A stretch of DNA of 9,049 nucleotides from assembly GCA_031276475.1 (NCBI GenBank), contig JAISMZ010000139.1:1-9049 (forward strand), read 5' to 3'. Under the pieces are notes generated by a model that worked only from the letters and a program-made list of their open reading frames with translations, was not told the DNA's origin and ran no database searches. Positions 1 through 6,104 of the stretch are shown piece after piece. Position numbers and translations under genes: made by a program. This DNA comes from Coriobacteriales bacterium. GTDB taxonomy: Bacteria > Actinomycetota > Coriobacteriia > Coriobacteriales > UBA8131. Numbering within the stretch: position 1 is the first letter of the stretch; each line of letters opens with the position of its first letter.

Positions 1-65
1 TCATAGCCTCTGGGCGAGGGCGCCTCGGTCAGCGCGCGTAGAAATTCCAAGTCGTTCTTGTTCAT
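1..65 (-). CDS. Probable M42/M20-type metallopeptidase, N-terminal fragment
   Basis: Only the first 21 codons lie in the window; the gene runs off the left edge. The ATG at 65-63 is preceded by a near-perfect Shine-Dalgarno site (GGGAGGA, 77-71), so the start is well supported. The peptide begins MNKNDLEFLRALTEAPSPRG and continues with Tyr and probably Glu. A pattern of 'L..LTEAPSPSGYE' type is typical of the N-terminus of M42 glutamyl aminopeptidase/endoglucanase-like enzymes and of some M20 peptidases, which are cytoplasmic metal-dependent aminopeptidases. The metal ligands lie outside the window, so the family rests on this short motif alone. The gene begins 28 bases after the rnr stop and is probably co-transcribed with it. 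That a gene starts here is much surer than what it encodes. Confidence 0.6.
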   Translation of the reverse strand, partial: MNKNDLEFLRALTEAPSPRGY

Positions 66-70
66 TGCCG

Positions 71-77
71 TCCTCCC
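71..77 (-). promoter_or_regulatory. Ribosome binding site of the left-edge peptidase gene
   Basis: GGGAGGA lies five bases upstream of the ATG at 65. It is the strongest Shine-Dalgarno match in the window and fixes the start of a gene of which only 65 bases are visible. Confidence 0.8.
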
Positions 78-93
78 TTTCAGGCGAAAGCAG

Positions 94-2124
94 TTATCTT
101 AACACAAAACTGATGTAGCTTCGGACGATGTCCACAGCAGCAAGCTCCACATCGACCGTCTGGCCCAGACGGTAGGTGCGCCCGCTGGCATGATCCACCC
201 AGCGATGTCGTGTTGCTTCGTAGCAAAAACCTGCATCCAGACCATCGCGCTCCACAAAGCCCTCCGCATGCATACCGTCTTCTCGCACGTAAAAGCCGTG
301 GCTGTTAACACCGCTGATGATACCTCTAAAGCACTGGCCGATCCTTGTGGATAAGAACTCACAGAGCTTCAGCTTATGAGCGTCGAGGCTGGCCGCCTCC
401 GCACGCTGTTCGGCGTCCGAGCTGATCTCACAAATGTTGTCGAGAACGGCGAGCATTTCTGCCGGTGGCCGGCGTCGTGCCAAATGATAGCGCAACAGAC
501 GGTGCACCATCAGGTCGGGGTAGCGGCGGATCGGCGAGGTGAAGTGCGTGTAGGCTGCCGAGGCCAGGCCAAAGTGGGTGGTGAAGGCGCTGTGGTAACG
601 AGCCCGCCGCATGGCCCGCAACAACAAGGTACTGACGAGGTCGTATTCCGCTTTAAAGCGGCTGGCCAACAGCAGCTCCTGAATCTCCAGAGAGGTTCTC
701 GGAGCCGCCTCAAGGGCGTAGCCAAACTCCCTGAGCGTGGGCATCAGTTCATCGAGGGCGGTCTGTAGCGGCTCGTCATGAATGCGGTAGATCATCGCAG
801 CGCCGGCTTTGAGCATGCAGGCAGCCACAGCCTCATTGGCGGCAATCATCGCTTCTTCCACCAGCGCCGTCGCCCGGTTCTTGCGACGCAGACGCACACC
901 AACGGGCGTTCCCTGCGCGTTGAGCACGACGCGCATCTGGGCCGTGTCAAAATCCAGCGCTCCGCGGCGTTCGCGACGGGCGGTGAGCTTACGAGCCAGT
1001 TTATCGAGGATAAAAAGCCGCTCCAGGACGTCGGGACTGATACCGGTGTCATCGGTCTTCTCCAAAGCCGCTTGTACCTGATCGTAGTTCAGGCGAGCTC
1101 GGGAGTGAATCAATGACGGATAGAACTTTGCGTCCTCAACACTGCCGTCCGCACGCAAGAAGAGATCGACGCTGAAGGCCAGGCGGTCGCTGTTGGGTCG
1201 AAGTGAGCAGACATCATCGGAGAGCTCCGGCGGCAGCATCGGCACCACGCGATCCGGCAGGTAGACACTGGTGCCCCGGCGGCGAGCGTCAAGGTCCAGC
1301 GACGAGTCCCAGGGCACGTAGGCACTGACATCAGCGATATGCACGCCAAGCCGCAGCCGACCGTCGAGGTAGTCGACGCTCAGTGCATCGTCAAAATCGC
1401 GGGCATCTGCGGGGTCGATGCTGAAGATCAGACGTTCCCGCAGGTCACGGCGCGAAAGCAGAGTGTCTGTCGCCTCCTCAACAACACCACCGCCCGCCTG
1501 GCGCAACGCCCCCGCCCGCGCTTCTTCCAGAGCAGACGCCGTAAAGCGCGTCTCCAACCGATAGCGGCGGATTATCATCTCGATGTCAATGCCGGTCATC
1601 TCACTTCCGCCGACGACCTCGATGATGTAGCCGGCACAGGCTTCGCGCCGCGACGGGTAGCTCGTTATCTGCACGACAACAACGTCGCCATCGTGGGCCG
1701 GCTTGCCGGGATAGCGGGGGTCGAGAAAGACGTCGTGAAAGACCCGGCCGTCAGCGACGACGACAACCCCCAGGCCGTCTTTGTGCTCAAGAATGCCAAC
1801 CAGGCTCTGATGCGCCCGCTCCAAGACCCGACGCACGCCGCCAAGCAGTTTTCGCTGGACAGGAGAGCCCTCCTCTTCCCCGGCATGGCTGGTTGAAGAC
1901 TGAGAGCGCTGCCGCTTCAGCGCCTGTCGGCGTCGTGCCTCCTGAGCGCGCAGGTGTACGACCTCCACAAGATCGCCGTCCATGGCTCCGTTCAAACGGC
2001 TGGGCAAGACGAAGAAACTGCCTTCCGGCGTATCGACAAAGGCGTAGCCACGCCAGGCAATCTGGATGGTGCCAACGCTGACATCGTCGCGGCGCCGGCG
2101 ACCTTTACGCGATCTGCGCGCCAT
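94..2124 (-). CDS. rnr: Ribonuclease R (RNB-family 3'-5' exoribonuclease)
   Basis: Processive, Mg-dependent 3'-5' exoribonuclease that degrades structured RNA in the cytoplasm; in well-studied bacteria it also serves rRNA quality control and tmRNA-linked mRNA decay. From the ATG at 2124 the protein is 676 residues. In order it shows a very basic N-terminus (MARRSRKGRRRR), cold-shock/OB-like regions at about 15-60 and 100-170 joined by a charged linker, the RNB domain at about 225-545, and an S1 RNA-binding domain at about 594-674. The catalytic block IDPADARDFDDA at 236-247 supplies Asp237, 243, 245 and 246, equivalent to the metal-binding aspartates of the E. coli enzyme. HFTSPIRRYPDL at 527-538 is the other RNB signature. 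The protein ends right after S1, without the Lys-rich tail of the 813-residue E. coli enzyme. The start is uncertain: a GTG at 2184 would add 20 hydrophobic residues, and neither start has a good Shine-Dalgarno site. I prefer the ATG because the basic start leads straight into the OB domain. Confidence 0.95.
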   Translation of the reverse strand: MARRSRKGRRRRDDVSVGTIQIAWRGYAFVDTPEGSFFVLPSRLNGAMDGDLVEVVHLRAQEARRRQALKRQRSQSSTSHAGEEEGSPVQRKLLGGVRRVLERAHQSLVGILEHKDGLGVVVVADGRVFHDVFLDPRYPGKPAHDGDVVVVQITSYPSRREACAGYIIEVVGGSEMTGIDIEMIIRRYRLETRFTASALEEARAGALRQAGGGVVEEATDTLLSRRDLRERLIFSIDPADARDFDDALSVDYLDGRLRLGVHIADVSAYVPWDSSLDLDARRRGTSVYLPDRVVPMLPPELSDDVCSLRPNSDRLAFSVDLFLRADGSVEDAKFYPSLIHSRARLNYDQVQAALEKTDDTGISPDVLERLFILDKLARKLTARRERRGALDFDTAQMRVVLNAQGTPVGVRLRRKNRATALVEEAMIAANEAVAACMLKAGAAMIYRIHDEPLQTALDELMPTLREFGYALEAAPRTSLEIQELLLASRFKAEYDLVSTLLLRAMRRARYHSAFTTHFGLASAAYTHFTSPIRRYPDLMVHRLLRYHLARRRPPAEMLAVLDNICEISSDAEQRAEAASLDAHKLKLCEFLSTRIGQCFRGIISGVNSHGFYVREDGMHAEGFVERDGLDAGFCYEATRHRWVDHASGRTYRLGQTVDVELAAVDIVRSYISFVLR

Positions 2125-2216
2125 GGCCGCGTCGTTGCTCGGCACGCTTGGGCAAAGCCGCCAAAGCCGCAACAGGACAATCACAAAAGAGCGCGCGCGT
2201 GCTGATCAGCGCCTCC

Positions 2217-3128
2217 CTAGACCCGCAGATAGCGACGCATCGCCCAGGCCGAGCCAAACAGGCCGATAAGCAGGCCGACCCCGAGGAGGATCAGATAGAC
2301 CGCCCAGATCTGCATACTGGCGTAGTCGATGGGCAGCCAGGCAAAGAACTCGTTCATCTTGGGAATCAAAAACGATACCAGGCCATGGATGCAAAGTATT
2401 GCCAATCCAGAACCGACCAGTGCCTGCAAGGCGCCCTCCATCAAAAACGGTCCGCGGATAAAGCCGTTGGAAGCGCCGACGAGACGCATGATGGCTATTT
2501 CCTTGCGGCGCGCGAGGATGGCCAGACGGATGGTATTGTTAATGAAGACCAGAGCCACAAAGATCAGCAGCACCACCAATACCATGCAGACGATGCGGAT
2601 GACGTTGGTTACGGCAAACATCTGGTCGACGATTTTTTGGCCGTACCGGATCGATCGGTCGGGGTCGTCTGGTGACTCGATGATCTTAGCATAGAGCGGA
2701 TTGGCCATCGTCTGCTCGGCGACCGCCGTGATCTTCTCCGGTTCGCTCATCTCAATCTCTACCGAAGCCGGAAGGGGGTTGCCATCGAGTTGCTCGGTGA
2801 TTTCGGGATTGGGACTGGACATCTCCTTAAAGCGCTCCAGAGCTTCCTCTTTTGAGACATAGGTCACCTTGGCAACACCTTCTAACTCGGTGGCGTAGCT
2901 GATCAGCGTGTTGACGTCAGTCTGTGCGGCGTCGTCGCTCAAAAAGATTGAGATCGAAACCTGCTGCTCGACGCTGTAGACAATACGGTCGACGATCAGG
3001 CTGGCGACCGTGAATATCCCAATCACCAGAAGCGAAAGAAAGATGGTCACCACAGCACCAAAGGTGGTGCCAAAGTTGCGGCGGGAATTGCTGAGGGCCT
3101 CACGGATGAAGTAGAGAAGACTATGCAT
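2217..3128 (-). CDS. ftsX: Cell division protein FtsX (ABC permease-like subunit)
   Basis: Membrane partner of FtsE. FtsEX does not transport a known substrate; in studied bacteria it uses ATP hydrolysis in the cytoplasm to activate a peptidoglycan hydrolase outside the membrane during septation or elongation. The 303 residues show the standard FtsX plan: a short cytoplasmic N-terminus, TM1 at about 24-46, an extracellular domain at about 50-172, then TM2 at about 176-198, TM3 at about 229-253 and TM4 at about 273-296. The conserved cytoplasmic block RKEIAIMRLVGAS (208-220), followed by FIRGPFLMEG, is diagnostic of the family. The ATG at 3128 lies inside the end of ftsE (8-base overlap, ATGCATAG). 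The nearest purine-rich sequence, GGAAG at 3135-3131, is too close for a good ribosome site, so translation is probably coupled to ftsE. The gene ends in TAG. Length and topology are normal. Confidence 0.95.
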   Translation of the reverse strand: MHSLLYFIREALSNSRRNFGTTFGAVVTIFLSLLVIGIFTVASLIVDRIVYSVEQQVSISIFLSDDAAQTDVNTLISYATELEGVAKVTYVSKEEALERFKEMSSPNPEITEQLDGNPLPASVEIEMSEPEKITAVAEQTMANPLYAKIIESPDDPDRSIRYGQKIVDQMFAVTNVIRIVCMVLVVLLIFVALVFINNTIRLAILARRKEIAIMRLVGASNGFIRGPFLMEGALQALVGSGLAILCIHGLVSFLIPKMNEFFAWLPIDYASMQIWAVYLILLGVGLLIGLFGSAWAMRRYLRV

Positions 3129-4134
3129 CGCTTCCGTACACCCCCTTGTCCTGGTCGCGGACGAGATAGCCGTTTTCTAAGGCGACGACCCGCTTGCGCA
3201 TCGAATCGACCATCTCGCGGTCGTGCGTGGCAACGACGATGGTGGTACCCGTGCGGTTGATGCGGTCGAGCAGGCGCATGATCCCTAAGGAGGTCTGAGG
3301 GTCGAGATTGCCCGTAGGCTCGTCGCAGATCAACATCGGTGGCCGATTAACAATGGCTCGGGCGATGGAGACCCGCTGTTGCTCACCGCCCGAGAGCTGA
3401 TCGGGAAGCTTGTCCATCTTGTCCTCCAGGCCCACCAGGCGCAAAACCTCGGGAACCTGCGTGCGAATGATATGCTTGGACTTGCCGATGACCTCTAAGG
3501 CGAAAGCCACATTCTGAAAGGCAGACTTGTTGGGCAGCAGCTTAAAATCCTGAAAGACGCAACCGATGTTACGACGTAGATAAGGTACCCGCCAGCGCCG
3601 CATTGAACGCAATTCCTCGCCAGCAACATAGATTTTGCCGCTGGTGGCGATGAACTCGCGGTTGATCAGGCGGATGAAGGTCGATTTACCGGAACCTGAG
3701 TGTCCCACCAAAAAGACAAACTCACCGGCGGTGATGCCCAGTGAGATGTTGCTCAGAGCTGGCCTGTCCGGTTGGGCTGGATATACCTTGCTGACCTTGT
3801 CAAAGAGCACCACCGGTTTGCTGGAAGGACTGCTGATGCCTGCCACTGAGGGAGCGGCAGTGCGAGGAGCGTTGGCAGGGTCATCGGAGGTGAGATCGTC
3901 GGTGTCTTGCGGCAGTGGCCCACCTGCCTTGTAAGCGGCAAAAGCGGCTGTCTGGCCCAGTTTGTCCAGGTCAATGGCGTCTGGCTCTGGCTGAAGCGAC
4001 GGCAGTTCAACGGGCGGCGTTGCTGCTGTTGGTGCCGGTGCCGCCTGCGTCGACAGCGGCTGAAGCGACGGTAAACGGTCTGAAGGAAGGCCCGAGGCGT
4101 TATCCTGCCTCTGAGATTGTACGTGCTCGGTCAC
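3121..4134 (-). CDS. ftsE: Cell division ATP-binding protein FtsE, with long N-terminal extension
   Basis: Cytoplasmic ATPase of the FtsEX complex. The ABC domain covers about residues 107-330 of 337 and has every motif: Walker A GHSGSGKST (144-152), Q-loop Gln195, signature LSGGEQQR (247-254), Walker B MLICDEP (267-273) with Asp271/Glu272, and switch His304. The string NIGCVFQDFKLLPNKSAFQN is characteristic of FtsE, and the adjacent ftsX confirms the call. The oddity is length: FtsE is usually about 220-230 residues, while here roughly 105 residues precede the ABC domain. They are rich in Pro, Ala, Ser, Thr and Asp, look disordered, and contain LPSLQP twice (21-26 and 44-49). The GTG start at 4134 has a good ribosome site (GGAGAA at 4143-4138), and I found no well-placed start near the ABC domain, so the extension is probably real. 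It begins 109 bases after the transketolase gene. It ends in TAG, overlapping ftsX. Confidence 0.95.
   Translation of the reverse strand: MTEHVQSQRQDNASGLPSDRLPSLQPLSTQAAPAPTAATPPVELPSLQPEPDAIDLDKLGQTAAFAAYKAGGPLPQDTDDLTSDDPANAPRTAAPSVAGISSPSSKPVVLFDKVSKVYPAQPDRPALSNISLGITAGEFVFLVGHSGSGKSTFIRLINREFIATSGKIYVAGEELRSMRRWRVPYLRRNIGCVFQDFKLLPNKSAFQNVAFALEVIGKSKHIIRTQVPEVLRLVGLEDKMDKLPDQLSGGEQQRVSIARAIVNRPPMLICDEPTGNLDPQTSLGIMRLLDRINRTGTTIVVATHDREMVDSMRKRVVALENGYLVRDQDKGVYGSDA
3989..4002. repeat. 14-base direct repeat, copy 1 (FtsE extension)
   Basis: GGCTGAAGCGACGG on the plus strand recurs exactly at 4058-4071. It encodes the core of the second LPSLQP motif of the FtsE extension (residues 44-49). 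The spacing of 69 bases is 23 codons, so the copies are in frame. Confidence 0.7.
4058..4071. repeat. 14-base direct repeat, copy 2 (FtsE extension)
   Basis: Exact second copy of the repeat at 3989-4002. It encodes the core of the first LPSLQP motif (residues 21-26). The flanking bases differ, which fits an old duplication or conservation of the short peptide motif. Confidence 0.7.
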
Positions 4135-4136
4135 AT

Positions 4137-4143
4137 CTTCTCC
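4137..4143 (-). promoter_or_regulatory. Ribosome binding site of ftsE
   Basis: GGAGAAG lies directly upstream of the GTG at 4134, with five bases between GGAG and the start. It decides in favour of the long form of FtsE. Confidence 0.65.
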
Positions 4144-4242
4144 ATTCGTTTGAACATGGTTTCTTGCTGGAGGCTCACCCGGTCAGAACAACCTGCACGC
4201 CTGAGGCGAACATAAAAGATGCCCTGACAGGCAAACAGTCGG

Positions 4243-4251
4243 ATTATACCA
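4243..4251 (-). promoter_or_regulatory. Predicted extended -10 promoter for ftsE-ftsX-rnr
   Basis: The minus strand reads TGGTATAAT at 4251-4243, a perfect TATAAT hexamer with the TGn extension. It overlaps the TAA stop of the transketolase C-terminal gene. At 16-18 base spacing the -35 region reads roughly AGCGCA, not like TTGACA, but extended -10 promoters can work without a good -35. Transcription would start near 4236 and give a leader of about 100 bases before ftsE. The position, at the edge of the largest gap in the window, supports the call; there is no experimental evidence. Confidence 0.45.
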
Positions 4252-5203
4252 CAGACAGGGCCGCCTGCGCTATCGCCTCGCCGTCCAGGCGGTATTCCGC
4301 AAAAAGTTCAGGCGTGTTGCCGGAGGTGCCAAAGCGGTCCTGCACGCCCACACGCGCCAGCGGTCGCTTTGCCAGGCCGGGGTTTTCGGCGAGCAACTCG
4401 GCTATGGCAGAACCCAGTCCTCCAATCACAGAATGCTCCTCGCAGCTGACCACGGCGCCGGTACGGGCGACGCTTTGCAAAATGGTAGAGGCGTCTAGTG
4501 GTTTTATCGAGAAAGCATCTATTACCTCGGCATGAACGTCGTGCTGGAGCAAAAGCTCGGCGGCAGTCAGAGCTTCGGCGACCTCGGCCCCGCAGGCGAT
4601 AAGCGTGACGTCGGTCCCCGGTCGCAGCAAGAGGGCATTGCCGAGCGCAAAACGCTGCTGTTCGTCATATATCTGCGGCAGGGCCGCCCGCCCCAGGCGA
4701 ACGTAGACGGGCCCGGGAGTAAATGCGGCAAGGCGCAGAGCCTGGCGGGCCGAAGCATAGTCGGCCGGCACCAAAACGCGCATATTTGGCAACACGCGCA
4801 TTAAGGCAATGTCTTCGATCATCTGATGGCTGCCACCGTCCGGCCCCACTGAGATGCCGGCATGAGTCGGGCTGATTTTGACGTTCAGGTTGGCGTAGCA
4901 GACGGTATTGCGAATCTGATCGTAAACCCGCCCGGTGCCAAAGACGGCAAACGAACCGGTAAAGGCCACCTTGCCGGCCAACGACAATCCGGCTGCAACG
5001 TCAATCATATTCTGTTCAGCAATACCAACATTAATCAGGCGTTCGGGAGCCACGCTGCCCAGTTTGGCCATCGTGGTGGAACCGGAAAGGTCGGCATCAA
5101 CGGCAACGACATCAACGCCTTCGTGCAAAAGCTCCACGAGGCTGTCCCCTAAAGCCGCGCGCGTGGCTGCCTTTGCCGGGGCTGTTTTCTCACTCATCGC
5201 CAT
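4244..5203 (-). CDS. Transketolase, C-terminal subunit
   Basis: Second half of a split thiamine-diphosphate transketolase, which moves two-carbon ketol units between sugar phosphates in the non-oxidative pentose phosphate pathway. The 319 residues hold the pyrimidine-binding domain (about 12-175) and the transketolase C-terminal domain (about 190-310). Glu63 in GIAEQNM is the conserved glutamate that activates the cofactor, and GPDGGSHQMIED (120-131) is a typical transketolase motif, with His126 in the sugar-phosphate-binding region. The ATG at 5203 overlaps the upstream subunit gene by 14 bases; an ATG two codons later (5197) would overlap by 8. Either way the two subunits are translationally coupled, as expected for an alpha2-beta2 enzyme. 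The gene ends in TAA. The same architecture occurs in DXP synthase and other split ThDP enzymes, but the motifs and adjoining N-terminal half favour transketolase. The exact sugar substrate cannot be read from sequence. Confidence 0.92.
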   Translation of the reverse strand: MAMSEKTAPAKAATRAALGDSLVELLHEGVDVVAVDADLSGSTTMAKLGSVAPERLINVGIAEQNMIDVAAGLSLAGKVAFTGSFAVFGTGRVYDQIRNTVCYANLNVKISPTHAGISVGPDGGSHQMIEDIALMRVLPNMRVLVPADYASARQALRLAAFTPGPVYVRLGRAALPQIYDEQQRFALGNALLLRPGTDVTLIACGAEVAEALTAAELLLQHDVHAEVIDAFSIKPLDASTILQSVARTGAVVSCEEHSVIGGLGSAIAELLAENPGLAKRPLARVGVQDRFGTSGNTPELFAEYRLDGEAIAQAALSVV

Positions 5204-6104
5204 CCGCCAATCCGCTCAGCGCCTGCGCACACTGCTCGACGCTCGGTGCCTTACCATGCCAACCACACTGGCCTTCCATGAAGTTGACGCCTTTACCCTT
5301 CACCGTCTTGGCGATGATCACCACCGGGCCCGCCTGGAGTTTTGCGGTACTGGTAAAGGCGGCCTTCAGCGCTGCGATGTCATGGCCGTCGGCTTGCAGG
5401 ACCTGCCAGTTAAAGGCCTTGAACTTCGCCTCGATGCTGCCCAGGCCGACGACCTCCTCAAGGCGGCCGTCAATCTGTAGACCGTTGTTGTCAATGATGG
5501 CAACGAGGTTGTTCAGCCTGCGATGGGCCGCAAACATCGCCGCTTCCCAGACCTGACCTTCCTGCAGTTCACCATCGCCAAGAAGGACGTAGACCGTAGG
5601 CGGTTGCGGAGCGACCGGCGTGCCGGACGCGGCCTCGCCCAACCCAGCGCCTGCTTCAGCGGGAACAAACCCGCCTGCCGCTGCGCCTGCTTCAGCACTG
5701 CCGAGCCCCAACGCCAAACCCGCAGCAATCGAGAGACCCTGGCCAAGTGAGCCGGTTGAGACTTCCACACCGGGCAGCTTGCGCGAATCGGGATGACCCT
5801 GCAGGCGCGAACCGAGCCTGCGCAGTGTCAACAGTTCATCGTGAGGGATAAGCCCCATCTCGGCCAGGGTCGCATAGAGCACCGGAGCGGCATGGCCCTT
5901 ACTGAGGATGAAGCGGTCACGATCTGGCCAGTCCGGCCGATCGGCATCGTAGCGCAAAACGTCGCCAAAATACAAGGTCGCGAGAATATCGGCCGCACTG
6001 AGCGAGCCGCCGGGATGTCCGCTGCCGGCCGCGCCGATCATCTCGATGATGCTTTTACGAATACGGCAGGCCCGCAGCCGCACCGCCTGTTCGTCAAACG
6101 CCAT
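5190..6104 (-). CDS. Transketolase, N-terminal (ThDP-binding) subunit
   Basis: Pyrophosphate-binding half of the split transketolase. From the ATG at 6104 it has 304 residues. Visible motifs are SGHPGGSLSAAD (28-39, His30), SKGHAAP (69-75, His71), GSLGQGLS (118-125), the ThDP/metal motif GDG at 176-178 ending in NN at 206-207, and HGKAPS (283-288). I chose the ATG at 6104 because GGAGAG sits just upstream (6114-6109). A more upstream ATG at 6167 would add 21 residues and overlap prfB by 74 bases. With the chosen start the overlap with prfB is 11 bases. The unusual part is an Ala/Gly/Pro-rich insert at about 136-168, between the GSLGQG helix and the GDG strand, where relatives usually have only about ten residues. 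The insert contains AEAGA twice. The gene ends in TGA inside the start region of the C-terminal subunit. Confidence 0.92.
   Translation of the reverse strand: MAFDEQAVRLRACRIRKSIIEMIGAAGSGHPGGSLSAADILATLYFGDVLRYDADRPDWPDRDRFILSKGHAAPVLYATLAEMGLIPHDELLTLRRLGSRLQGHPDSRKLPGVEVSTGSLGQGLSIAAGLALGLGSAEAGAAAGGFVPAEAGAGLGEAASGTPVAPQPPTVYVLLGDGELQEGQVWEAAMFAAHRRLNNLVAIIDNNGLQIDGRLEEVVGLGSIEAKFKAFNWQVLQADGHDIAALKAAFTSTAKLQAGPVVIIAKTVKGKGVNFMEGQCGWHGKAPSVEQCAQALSGLADGDE
5647..5660. repeat. 14-base direct repeat, copy 1 (transketolase insert)
   Basis: GCGCCTGCTTCAGC on the plus strand recurs exactly at 5683-5696. The 36-base spacing is 12 codons. On the coding strand each copy encodes AEAGA within the Ala/Gly-rich insert. 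Confidence 0.7.
5683..5696. repeat. 14-base direct repeat, copy 2 (transketolase insert)
   Basis: Exact second copy of the repeat at 5647-5660, in frame. Together the copies suggest that the insert grew by duplication of a 12-codon unit. Confidence 0.7.

Noticed and set aside
1339..1896. Open frame of 185 codons on the plus strand opposite rnr
   Set aside because: Shadow of a high-G+C gene; it lies opposite the RNB and cold-shock regions of rnr and resembles no known protein.
4199..4209. Small palindrome CGCCT-C-AGGCG in the ftsE leader as a hairpin or operator
   Set aside because: The loop would be one base, so no stable hairpin forms, and a single 11-base palindrome is weak evidence for an operator.
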